NCBI RefSeq assembly: GCF_037042905.1 | Contig: NC_087256.1 | Span: forward strand, 25,811,501 to 25,875,500 | Length of the DNA stretch: 64,000 nt | Source: Lytechinus pictus | Taxonomy: Eukaryota > Echinodermata > Echinoidea > Temnopleuroida > Toxopneustidae | Direction of reading: 5' to 3' | In this document: positions 33,801 to 43,316 of the stretch, one piece after another | Layout of the letters: the number at the start of each line of letters is the position of its first letter | Position numbering within the stretch: the first letter of the stretch is position 1 | Position numbers and translations under genes: made by a program | Notes under the pieces: model-generated | What the model was told of the DNA's origin: nothing | Database searches by the model: none | Seen by the model: only the letters and a program-made list of their open reading frames with translations

Positions 33801-36800
33801 ATGCCTTGATATATTTCATGAACAAATAAACAAATCCAGAAAACTAAAGAACTCTCTTTCAGCCTTTATAAAACTGTTTTCTTATTCAATTTAGTAGAAG
33901 ACATAGATTCTGGTTTTTAATGAACAGTGAACAATTGTTTAATTAATTCATTGAAGACCTTCACATCAATTCAAATTTTTTCTTAAGGCTTGATTAGTCT
34001 TTCCAATGTCTGTCAAGTTTTAGACAAACAAGTTTAATGCCAGAACACAAATAACAGAGTGTATTGTCTTGTGCTGATTTTCAAATCATATCTATTCAAT
34101 TGTGCATCAAATTTTTATATCAGAAATCTACCTGACTGGCCAAGGAGATTGTTATTTTAAGTTCTATTTTTTCTAAAGGCTTGATTAGTCTTTCCAACGT
34201 CTGTCAAGTTTTAGACAAATAAGTTCAACTCTACTTAAAAACAGGAATAAAAACCAAACTAGCAAAATAGCAGATGAAACGTAATAATCTGGCTCATACT
34301 TTGCTAATGAATTTGCTTCATCTGGAGTGATCTTCAGATCATCAAGCATTTCTGTTGCTTCATCCTCATCAAAGAAGTCATCACCCATGATCGATCCGCA
34401 GTCATCGTCATCACTCCCTACCAGGCTCTCACATTCATCGACGACAGATCCCTGATCGGAGGTGTCACGTCGACGCCTTGGTCCTCCTCGCTGTCTTCCA
34501 CGAGAGCGTTGGCCACGGCCACGGTCTTTCCTGTAATCCTTCCTCTGACCTATTCACATAAAACAAATGATGAATTTCATGACGTTAAGATTGTGAGATC
34601 ATCTTTAAGAGCATTGGGTATTGAACATAGACATTTACAGGAAACGACTGCTTTATTAATTTTTTTCACTCACTTTCCCGAAGCAAAGCTGTAACTTCAA
34701 CTTCCATTATTGAGTCTGGAGAGCATTCCATAGTTATTCAAGAAAATTGTTTTGCCTGCAAAAAAACACCCGCATGCTGCACCCAGCACACTCGGCACCA
34801 AGGAGACTACTGCAGGGTCATCACAACTCATCACAACACCTGGGGAGCATTTCATGAAAGGACTTGTCGGACGTTTTATCCGACAAGTCGTGTTTTATCC
34901 GTGTTACCATAGTAACAGTGTCTCTCAGCCAATCGGAATCAAGGAAAGTTATCAGATCAGACAACTTGTCGGAGAAAAAATGTTTATGAAACGCTCCCCT
35001 GGAGCAACATACAGCTCAACCCCTCCAGGACAGAGTCTGCATACTTTTTCAAGGTTCAAGAAATTTACAAGTTGCAAGTCCCACTTTTATAAATCAATTC
35101 TACTTCTAATGCTTTTTCTTCAGTATACATTTTTTTTTGTATTATATCTAATCATTTACTTTTTAATAAGTTACTTTTTTACAAATCGTATCAAAATGGC
35201 CTTTCCCCTCAAAGCATTCTCTGCTTTGGTTAAACTCCATGCCTTTTCACTGTTCATGTATTGTAATACAAATGTAAAATGAATTCAAAAATGCAATGTC
35301 AGAATATGACCAGATTGCACAATGATACATTGTTCAAATATTATTAAGCTTTTCTTAAAAAGTGGACAATTAGGTTCCTTCCATCCTGTCAATAACATGG
35401 TAGTCAATGCACCTACATTTACCTTGCTGTTGATACTGCTGATGTTGCTGTTGGTGTTGTTGCTGCTGTTGTTGCTGCTGCACCGGGGGCACCACACCCA
35501 TCGGAACTTGCTTTCTTTGTTGGGCATTTGCATTCTGCATCCGTGGAGGCGGTTGCTGGGGGTTCATGAAGTGGCCTTGTTGGGGAACCCCAGGTGGTCT
35601 TCCACCCTGGAAGCCTTGCGGTGGAGGTGCCATTTGATATCTCATTTGGGGTGGAGGCACTGGTCCTAGGGGTACAAAGCCACCGGGTGGTCCGCGCGGA
35701 CCATACTGATTTAGGGGTGGATTTCCAAAAGGAGACCTTGGAGGAGGCGGAGGGAACGGGTAGCTCATGGGCGGTCCACCCCGTTGTGTTTGTCCAGGGA
35801 TGCAGCCTGCAGAAGGATTCATCAGGGCTGGAATGTATTCTGTGTCTTGTCCTTGAAGCAACAAATGTGAAAAGGAGGGAATGAGAGCCTCCTGATTAGT
35901 TTTGAATGATTATCATGAATGAGAAATGTCTGAACTAGACTATTATCACCAATCATGTATCAAACTTTACATCACTTTGGTTTCCAAACTTTTCTTGATT
36001 TAAATACCAGAGACAATGCCATTCCTATATATGCTACCCAATGATTAGGCTTTTATCTGCATGAAAGATAAATGCCCTAAAGTGGAATAGTTCTTATCAG
36101 ACTTATTCATATTTAAGTTGGAAAATAGAGATAAGAAACATATGCCACCACTTTTGATCCACTGGACTGATATGATACATAACTAATTTACTCAAATGAA
36201 AAAATGATCTAGGCATATTCCATCAGACTGTCAAGTTCCCTGAAAATACGCTTGGATAATTTGGTGGAGAAAGGAAAACTATAGTGAGTTGATTATGTGA
36301 CTTGACAAGGGAAATTATTTTGAGTCTTAGCGATTTATTTCTCAATCACAATTGGATTGAAAAACATGCATATAATTATATACATACCAGTACCCATATA
36401 TACAAATACATCAGAAGACCTCCTTTCCCCATATTCTTGAAGACTTTTTAAATCAAAACACTGCAGTTAGTTTCTTTTTAAAACAACTGTGTAGCTAGGA
36501 AGGGTAAATGTAAATGTCAAACATAAATAGAATATAAAATGTGAACTGCTTGGATGATAATGTTTGTATACAGCCCTCTACTGATTACCACATCTGCTAC
36601 TTCGACAGTTAATAGCAATGACTTACTTGAATCAGATGCTATAGAATCACCACCGGCACTGTAATCCGTAGGTTTGCCCTGTGGTCCTTGATGTCCACCT
36701 CTCTCTTTTCCTCGACCTCGGTGACCTCCTCGCCCTCGATTATTACCTCCTTTATCCCCACTGTCACCTTCGTGTCCCTGTTGTCCTTGATTCCCTCGGT

Positions 36801-37098
36801 GACCTCCTCTTTCGCCTCGACCTCTATCGCCTCCTCTACCGCCTCGACCTCTATAGCCTCGACCGCTATCGCCTCCTCTATCGCCTCGACCTCTATCCCC
36901 TCTTCCTCTATTGCCACGTCCTCTTCGCTGTCCGCTGCTATCACTCCCATCACCACCTTCGCTTCCATCCTGCTGATTATCTGGTCCTCTCCCGCCACGC
37001 CCTCCACCACGGCCCCCTTTTCCCCTGTATCCGCCCCGACCTCGTCCTCTGTTACCCCTCCCTCCACTTTGGTAGGCAGCCTCGTCAGGCGATGACAT
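26871..37098 (-). CDS. ZNFX1: ZNFX1: NFX1-type zinc finger-containing protein 1 with degenerate SF1 helicase
   Basis: Family role: ZNFX1 binds RNA at mitochondria or in germ granules, sensing viral RNA in vertebrates and maintaining small-RNA inheritance in worms. Coding exons (minus): 37098-36627, 35851-35423, 34549-34300, 33633-29668, 28828-28729 and 27827-26871; all phases match, giving 2057 residues (human 1918). Domains: RGG-rich 11-145; Pro/Gln-rich 158-300 with poly-Q 282-300; Arg-rich then acidic linker 302-384; ARM-like ~385-540; SF1 region ~835-1365; Cys-rich NFX1 fingers 1417-~1690; RZ finger 1994-2033. Walker A GGPATGKT (852-859) and QHRM (1217-1220) are kept, but Walker B reads LQAA (1150-1153), motif III GENKS (1175-1179), motif V DDFLGDND and motif VI ALSVAKKG (Val1353 for Arg). 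The junction FFGNEDEPDAR|FVELEDCGH matches human closely. ATG 37098 follows an in-frame TAA at 37137-37135. It could be a lineage-specific paralogue rather than the sole orthologue. Confidence 0.95.
27882..28338. mobile_element. TIR element in ZNFX1 intron
   Basis: 457 bp with perfect 19-bp inverted ends TTGCAACAGACCTGCCAAC and GTTGGCAGGTCTGTTGCAA. Interior has words resembling its own ends ('gtattttggttgcaaaaacg'). No transposase. Sits between the last two ZNFX1 exons. Confidence 0.8.
28729..28828 (-). CDS. ZNFX1: ZNFX1 fifth coding exon
   Basis: 100 nt. Acceptor 'tctgtgtag|attt', donor 'gttaaa|gtaagt'. Encodes FVELEDCGHVIEVQGLDRWM and MSSGDETDSETVK, directly matching human ZNFX1 after EDEPDAR. 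Confidence 0.95.
28829..29667 (-). other. ZNFX1 intron, no bounded element
   Basis: 839-bp intron between coding exons four and five. AT-rich, nothing with clear ends or coding potential. Confidence 0.5.
29668..33633 (-). CDS. ZNFX1: ZNFX1 large central exon (ARM, SF1 helicase-like, NFX1 zinc fingers)
   Basis: 3966 nt, open throughout. Acceptor 'cctgatgtag|atac', donor 'gctag|gtaggg'. Begins YPDLQLMLIKEW (residue 385) and ends FFGNEDEPDA(R). Holds the ARM-like region, the OB-like segment before the helicase (GSVVCMSVDHFNT equivalent), the degraded SF1 core and all NFX1-type Cys/His repeats (CGH-x-C and CxxxC pattern). Confidence 0.96.
33634..34299 (-). other. ZNFX1 intron with internal direct duplication
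   Basis: A ~50-bp segment 'ggcttgattagtctttcca' + 'gtctgtcaagttttagacaa' occurs twice (33985-34034 and 34176-34225) 191 bp apart with few differences, suggesting a local tandem duplication inside the intron. Confidence 0.65.
34300..34549 (-). CDS. ZNFX1: ZNFX1 third coding exon
   Basis: 250 nt. Acceptor 'gtgaatag|gtcaga', donor 'gcaaa|gtatga'. Encodes (G)QRKDYRKDRGRGQRSRG, an Arg-rich start, then an acidic part with GSDDDDCGS and MGDDFFDEDEATEML, ending LAK. The GTATGA donor, not a later GTTTCA, restores the frame into YPDLQLM. Confidence 0.88.
34842..35000. mobile_element. Fold-back MITE, CTTGTCGGA family (copy 2)
   Basis: 159 bp in the ZNFX1 intron between coding exons two and three. Ends 'ggggagcatttcatgaaagg' and 'tttatgaaacgctcccc'; inner 'gacttgtcggacg' and 'caacttgtcgga'. 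Contains 'gttaccatagtaacagtg' and 'cagccaatcggaatcaagga', as in 11861-12013. Confidence 0.8.
35423..35851 (-). CDS. ZNFX1: ZNFX1 second coding exon (Pro/Gln-rich)
   Basis: 429 nt. Acceptor 'gttgcttcaag|gacaag', donor 'cagcaag|gtaaat'. Encodes QDTEYIPALMNPSAG, a proline-rich part (PPPPPRSPFGNPP, GPRGPPGGFVPLG) and a poly-Q stretch with His/Tyr interruptions (residues 282-300). Low-complexity, likely disordered. Confidence 0.9.
35852..36626 (-). other. ZNFX1 intron one (coding), nothing recognised
   Basis: 775-bp AT-rich intron. No element with clear ends, no exon. Confidence 0.5.
36627..37098 (-). CDS. ZNFX1: ZNFX1 first coding exon (RGG-rich)
   Basis: 472 nt from ATG 37098 to donor 'gattcaa|gtaagt'. 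Encodes MSSPDEAAYQSGGRGNRGRG and then dense RG/RGG with GRGDRG-type repeats to about residue 145. At DNA level 36800-36915 is a short in-frame minisatellite. The start has GCC before ATG and an in-frame upstream stop. Confidence 0.9.
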
Positions 37099-37143
37099 GG
37101 CAGTGTCCGAACAAAAGAATTCAGTAACAACTCCTTAGATAAT
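37099..37143 (-). other. ZNFX1: ZNFX1 5' UTR segment with upstream splice acceptor
   Basis: On the minus strand 'ccttgtttcag|attatc' is a good acceptor 45 bp before the ATG, so the leader is probably spliced and the promoter lies further upstream (higher coordinates). The leader exon was not identified. Confidence 0.55.
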
Positions 37144-37327
37144 CTGAAACAAGGTAATGAGGTAGATTTTAATCAATGACAAGGACTTTTGAAAATGATT
37201 TCAGTTACTTTGCTAGTGGTTTTAAACATGGTATATATGCTCTCTCCAGAAACCATTAGTATCATGTGTATACTCATGAAGATGAGAGCGGGAAGAGCTT
37301 CAGAGAGATGTGGTGCATATAGGTGTG

Positions 37328-37512
37328 GCACTGGTGGATCCAGGTGGGGGCACATCTGGCCCATGTCCCCCTTTTGAGGGACACCCAAAAAATTTTTAGG
37401 GGCATATGTCGTGCATGTATATGCGAGTGAGGCCCTATTTTTTTGCTTGTCAAATATTTCCTGGAACAAAATGCTTCCCCCTCCCCTTTGGAAAATCCTT
37501 GATCTGCCCCTG
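37328..37512. mobile_element. Short element bounded by GGATCCAGG / TGATCTGCCCC
   Basis: Starts 'ctggtggatccaggtggggg' and ends 'aaaatccttgatctgcccct'. Interior includes 'tttttttgcttgtcaaatat', shared with the element ending near 40655. See the family at 40104, 40455 and 46948. Confidence 0.55.
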
Positions 37513-38033
37513 AAGTGGGGTAGCGAAAATAATGAACATCATTTGATAATTCGGTCAGGAAAGCAGATTGGCAGAAAATAAGGGTGTCAAAAACACTAAA
37601 ATAATGAAAAAAGGGTATCTATTTCGCTAGGAAAGCTACATGTTTAGGGTCAAATTTGCGAGTGTATAAAAAAGACTAACATGTTTGCAGGATGTACTTT
37701 TTGCCCCAGCAGTCTACACTACGTGTTTAGAGTCCGATTTGCGCGAGGTGTGGCCGTACTCAACCAATGATGTACATGTAGGTAAAGGTAAAACCAACAT
37801 CCGTGACATATAGCAATTAAAATATCAGTGTACTTGTTTCGGAGTTCAATTCAGGGAATATTTGCCAAGGGTATAGTTTTGTTTCCAATACTTGTAAAGA
37901 GTAGGGTTTCACAGGCCAATACGTGTTAAGGGGTGCATTTTCAGAATATGGGAAATACTTGTTTAGGATGCTTTTTCGAGACCCCATGGTCGTGCATGGT
38001 ATCCACACGTCAATGGAAGTGCCCCCCCCCCCT
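37513..38033. mobile_element. AACAAGTATTGG repeat, inverted copy
   Basis: Reverse-complement relative of 42508-43076. Shared words in inverted order include 'ttttcgagaccccatggtcg', 'gtgcattttcagaatatggg', 'ccaatacttgtaaag' and 'gcgaaaat-gata', and the same 'gcatggtatccac' end followed by a C run (38022-38033). Confidence 0.7.
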
Positions 38034-38759
38034 AATAAAAAGACAATACAAAGCTTTGGTACCTCACAGGTACCCAACACTGGACAGCCAGTATAATAGA
38101 TGAGACCGACAATTTCTATTCTCCAGAACAGTAAGATTTCTTAGTAATTTGTTTATTTCAAAACTTTCTTTTAAATTTCACTCTTTGCTTTTCTGAATCA
38201 AGTTCTGAGTCCATAAAACGTATTGCATTTGCCAGAAAGAACTGTTTTTATTCTCCAAAAGAAAAATATATAGATGAGAAGTTTTGCTGAGTGAGCTTTC
38301 TTTGGATGCATTTTTTTACAATTGACATAAAAAATGAAGAGCGCCACCTTGAGACCAAATGACATCAATACCTGCTCATGAATATTCATATCTATCGCCT
38401 CCCTAAACTGTTTGGTATTGTAATTTTGTATTTTATCCTTGTGTATTTACAGTGACAAGGCCCCTTTGGAGAATATAATATGCCTACTGATGTGGCTCCT
38501 CCGTACACATAAGGCTTTAAGATAATGATACATTAATAATGATAATAATAATAATAATCATCATAATTATATCAATATAATAATTATAATATATATATTA
38601 TAATATAATAATAACAATAATAATAATAATGATAATATTTAATAATCATTAAAGTGGATCATCCCTACTGTCTCATTTATTATGCAAATTATAGAAGCAG
38701 CTTTGAATCTGTGACATTGACATTCAAAGTTTTTCTCTTTTTTATTCCCCCTTTGAATA
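38034..38759. other. Gene-free stretch with AT microsatellite
   Basis: AT-rich; contains an (ATA/AAT)n region at about 38525-38645. No exon recognised. Confidence 0.5.
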
Positions 38760-39760
38760 AAGGGGACATTTAATGCCACCCTCACTTAGAAATTGCTTAC
38801 AGCTTTCATACATGTATCAAGCATCATTGAATATGAAAACATATACGATTAAGGCAAAAACAAATATAAGAAATAACCTTTCAAAATGAGAGAAAGATTG
38901 TTTTATTTGATAAAAATCACTGGATTCACTGACCTCAAACTACCTTTGACCTTGAAACACATTAATTATTCAATGGCGCAGATAATCTAATAGATTGAAG
39001 AGCGCCAACTTAACTCCAACACCAACCAACCGATCCAATAACCATCTCATATAGGTATATTATAAAGTTTTACTTAATATGATTAAATACTTTTAAAATA
39101 ATGAAAAAATGTAAAGTTTATTCAATTAATTGATCTGATTGACCTTTGACCTTACCCCAGTAACCTAACAATATACACCTGCATGATAACCATGCATTAC
39201 ATATCAAATTATATAAGGACCTATATGATTTCAAAATTATCTTGAAAATTCAAATCTGAAGGCAAGCAGTTGGCTGATTTTTCTAAGTTCATATCAGTTT
39301 TATTAACCCTAAAAAGGCCTTTGACCTCTGCCTATATAGTGTCCCGAAATTACACTTACTGTATCACTTTGCTGATCATTACATGTCGGTTTTATGGAAT
39401 AGGGACTAAGATTTCCAAAATGAACTTGAACCCCCCCCCCCACACACAAAATCTTAACCTGGCTTGGTTAAGTTTTTAATATTAAAGTTTATTGACCATG
39501 TTGACCTTTGACCTTGATCATATGATGTAAAACTTATGGCAAAATGACAGGTGATACATGACTGTGGTTGTATATGTCTTCATTCTTGCACATTAGTTAT
39601 GACATTTCAAAATCTTAAACTTGGTTATCTTTTTTGTTACAAATACAAGTTCATTGACCCTGTTGAACTTTGACCATGATCATGTCACCAGAAACTTGAT
39701 TTACCCTTATGTCCAGGTTTCATGAAATAAAAGTTTATATAATGATATGACATTCCATAA
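38760..39760. repeat. Diverged DR1-bearing tandem repeat (reverse orientation)
   Basis: Repeated words 'gacctttgaccttg', 'catgatcatg' and 'aggtttcatgaaa' match the reverse complement of units in 8545-9480. Perfect TGACCTTTGACCT motifs occur at 39140-39152 and 39502-39514, with imperfect ones near 38937 and 39318. Terminal inverted repeats were not found. Confidence 0.6.
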
Positions 39761-39934
39761 CTAGCTAGGTTAAGATAGGTCTAATTCAATTGACAATTAC
39801 AGTAGTGTGGAAAAATGTCTTGCTTCTCCTAATGAGACAATAACAATAATGAAAATAGTTATAATGATAATTTAACACCCATGATCGATGATAATGATAG
39901 TGACCACAATAACAATGCTAATATAGTAGAAGCA

Positions 39935-40080
<146 letters not shown>

Positions 40081-40103
40081 AAATAATAATAATGTAATAA
40101 TCA

Positions 40104-40245
40104 GGGGTGGATCCAGGATTTTCCCACTTTGAGGGGGGGGGGTGCACACTTAACGGCATTTTTACATTACAAATGTCAATTTTGCTTCTCAAAGAGGGGG
40201 CAGGGGGCATGGGCCGGCTGTAACCCCCCCCCCCCTGATCCGCCA
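40104..40245. mobile_element. Short element bounded by GGATCCAGG / TGATCCGCC
   Basis: 'caggggtggatccaggattt' at left and 'ccctgatccgccagtg' at right, with a G run (40132-40141) and a C run (40226-40236) just inside. Same end motif as 37328-37512. Confidence 0.6.
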
Positions 40246-40454
40246 GTGATAATGATAATATACAGACACAACAGGCGTGAAATCAGCTCTTGCTTAAATC
40301 AATTCATCAGAAACGTTCAGAAAGGAAGATAATATGATCAGAGTACTGTTAACTGGGTCTCCTGTGTCATTCATGGATTTTTTTTCAATACTCAGAATCA
40401 AAATAGTCTCAACTCGATCTTCATTACTATATGCACACACATACATGTACACAA

Positions 40455-40656
40455 CCATACCACTGGGGGATCCCTTGTCCCCCCCCCCCCTTTGAGAGGC
40501 ACAATAAAAATATGTAGGCCTTATGTAAAAATGCCATTTAGACACAAGTGTAACCCCTCCCCTTTTGAAAGTGGAAATTTTTTTTTTGCTAGTCAAATTT
40601 TTTCGTGGACGAAATTTAATGTCCTTAATTTTAGAAAATCCTGGATCTAACCCTGA
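40455..40656. mobile_element. Short element ending AAAATCCTGGATCTAACCC
   Basis: Starts near 'actgggggatcccttgtccc' with a C run and ends 'aaaatcctggatctaaccct'. Shares 'tttttgctagtcaaatttttt' with 37328-37512. Confidence 0.5.
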
Positions 40657-40734
40657 ACCATACAACATTAGGCCTAGACCTCCTTCATTTCTTGTTTATT
40701 TACATGCAGGTAGGCCTATATACACACTCTAAAA

Positions 40735-40950
40735 AAAAGTTTACCCAATATTGGGTAAAATGGGAACATGCATATGTTTGTTGGGTAAAAAGATACCAAA
40801 GATTTTGTCAATTTTATGCAATGTTGCCTTGAAATTTACCCTTAGAACATGCATTTTGCCCAATATGGAGGGAAAATTACCCAGCAAACATGCATGTTCC
40901 CTTAATTTCTACCCAATATAGATTTTTACTCAGTGCATGTTTGTAGAGTG
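40735..40950. mobile_element. MITE with CACTCTA ends and TACCCAATATTGGGTA core
   Basis: 'cactctaaaaaaaagtttac' at left, 'tttgtagagtg' at right; inner arms pair 'acccaatattgggt', 'gaacatgcatatgtttg' with 'caaacatgcatgttccc'. About 216 bp. Confidence 0.7.
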
Positions 40951-41545
40951 CAAGTACATAGATCTTTATTGACTTTTAATACCTCTATCAAGTTTGAAAG
41001 GTCGGCAGAATATGGAGGTCGGTCTGCTGGAAAACAGTATCCTCTTAATAGTCGCTCACAAAAGGGGGGGGGGAACAGGCCGGCTGTGCCCCCCCCCCCC
41101 CCCGGCCCCTGTCCATGGAGGATAATTGTAGGGTGTTGTTACTGGGGGTTAGTCAGACCGCAGGTCCCTATGCTAATGAGCAAAAAGGCCAGATTCATCC
41201 AAATCATCTCGTGGCTGAATCCTCCTCCTTGCAAAATCTCGTGATTCGTGAGATTTTCTTTCTCTAAGAATTTACCTGTTTTAACCTCAAGTTAAATGGA
41301 ATATTATTGCACCATCAGGTAGAGTAAAAGTTACTCTTTCATATTGGTCATTTATTTTGTATACAATATTTTGTTAAATAAGTAAATTTCTGGCCTCAAA
41401 ATGTGCCTCAAAACTGAATTTTCTTCCTCTGTTTTCTTTTGTAAATTGTGCAAAACTTTTTATTTTGAGCCTCAATGATATCTATATCACCATAAAGCTG
41501 AACTACTGTACTTTCTCACAATGCCACTCTTGATATGCGGCACCT

Positions 41546-41841
41546 TTTAATCGGGTCAAGATCACACTTTCCCCACCAAGGTACAAGACGAGATTTCTGA
41601 AATTTTGTACTTGCAAGAAATCCAGAGTTCTGATTGGCTGGATAAGATTCACAGAACAACAGGCGCGGGGTATTTGAGGAGATTACCACATGGGAAGTGT
41701 GATCTTCCCACGAACCCAGGCACTGGGACCGTTGGAATTTGCCATTGTGTGGTCTCTTTGACCAATCAGAGTGCAGTATTCTTGTTTTCAAACTGTGTTA
41801 TGTACTTGGCAAATGAAAAGTGTGATCTTGACCCGATTAAA
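41546..41841. mobile_element. MITE with AATCGGGTCAAGATCACACTT ends
   Basis: Ends 'aatcgggtcaagatcacact' and 'agtgtgatcttgacccgatt' are perfect inverted repeats of about 20 bp, enclosing inner palindromic words ('ttctgattggctgg' against 'gaccaatcagagtg'). Confidence 0.8.
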
Positions 41842-42507
41842 CCAATTCTTATTTTGAAACCTATATCATTTCAAAGCATACATATTCAGCTTTATCATGA
41901 TATAAAAATCATTTGGGCTCAAACAAAAATAAAGTGTGAAAATAGCAGCTTTTGTCAGGTGAAAATATTTATTTTGTAGCATATTTTAGATCAAAATTTT
42001 AACCTATATTACAAAATCTTTGAATAATTCAAACACATGACCTGAAAGAATGATTCTTCTTCTTTACAATGGTACCAAATTCATGAAATTTGATGCACAA
42101 TTAGAGCAGTAATGACCGAATGAAAAGAGGTGTTTTGGTCCGCATCAAGCTCATTAAATATGCAAAACATCTCAAGTCATGAATATCACTTGGATGAAAG
42201 AAGCCACTTTCTTGGGACCTGCAGTCTGACTGGGGTGCTGAGCATTGTCATATCACCCCAAGTATAATAGATAATCCTCCGAAGCCAGGTCCATGGCATG
42301 CTCGCGGTCCCCTGGATCCGCCACTACGTGATCTAGCCTATTATGATCATTCATGGATGGAGCAGTCTGCATGCCCCATGATTTTTCTTGTTACAGCTAG
42401 GCCTGGGAAAAGTGGGGTGTGGAATTAGGGTCAAGAAATTATTATAGGGTAGATTGGTGTTTAACAAAATGACATCACTTTCAAGTTTCATTTGAGGCTG
42501 GGAGTGA
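41842..42507. other. Gene-free stretch
   Basis: No coding exon seen. A 'cctggatccgccactacg' motif at about 42309-42326 is a further example of the GGATCC-bounded ends. Confidence 0.4.
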
Positions 42508-43076
42508 CCCGGGGGGGGGGGGGGGGGGCACTTCTGTTCACGAGTGGATACCATGCGCGACCATGGGGTCTCGAAAAGTACCTTAAACACGTATTTTCCA
42601 TATACTGAAAATGCACCCCTTAACAAGTATTGGCGTGTAAAACCCTTAACAAGTATTGGAAACAAAACGATTCTATTGGCAAGTATTCCCTGAATTGAAC
42701 CCCTAAACAAGTGCAGCGATATTTATAGACGTCGATCAGTTTTACCTTTACCTACATCATCGGGTTTAGTTCATCCCCAGTGCACCCCCCACACCTCGCG
42801 CAAATCGTACTCTAAACATGAAGTGTTGACTCTTGGGGCAAAAAGTACATCCTTTATAAAACATTTTAGTCTTAATTTTTTACACCCTCGCAAATTTGAC
42901 CCTAAAGACGTAGCTTTCCTAGCGAAAATAGATACCCTTTTTTCATTATCTTAGTGTTTTTTACACCCTTATTACGTTACGTACGTATAATGTTCCCATC
43001 TTGAAAAAGACATCCTTTTTACGTGTTTTTTTGGTCGCGCATGGTATCCACTCACCAACGTAAGTGGCCCCCCCGT
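42508..43076. mobile_element. TIR element of the AACAAGTATTGG family
   Basis: About 569 bp with ends 'gagtggataccatgcgcgacc' (abbreviated: GAGTGGATACCATGCGCGAC) and its mirror GTCGCGCATGGTATCCACTC, each next to a G or C run. Interior repeats 'ccttaacaagtattgg' units. Inverted relative at 37513-38033. Non-coding. Confidence 0.75.
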
Positions 43077-43316
43077 GGGAAATAAAAAAAGGTAACAATA
43101 TTTGCCGATGTTTTGCCAATATTTTCATTCATAGAGACCTTTAATACCTTCAAGAAAACTATAGGTCTAGGCCTACTGAGTCATTTTAAGTCGCTCTTTC
43201 TGTTTGTGATATCAGTTTTTCAAAATATTAATTAGGTATTGAGGTATTCGTCATCGCGCAAAATTAGGTAACGCGCGAATTAGTTCACACTACCATGGAT
43301 CTAACTTTTGACTTTT

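Noticed and set aside
34250..34300. ZNFX1 donor at TAC|GTTTCA near 34278
   Set aside because: Poor consensus and wrong phase; GCAAA|GTATGA at 34300 restores the frame into YPDLQLM.
35322..35884. Plus-strand Leu-rich frames opposite the Pro/Gln exon
   Set aside because: Poly-Leu arises from antisense CAG/CTG and proline codons of ZNFX1 exon two.
26871..37098. ZNFX1 as a pseudogene
   Set aside because: No frameshift or stop over 6.2 kb of coding sequence, good splice sites and intact zinc ligands; only helicase motifs are altered.
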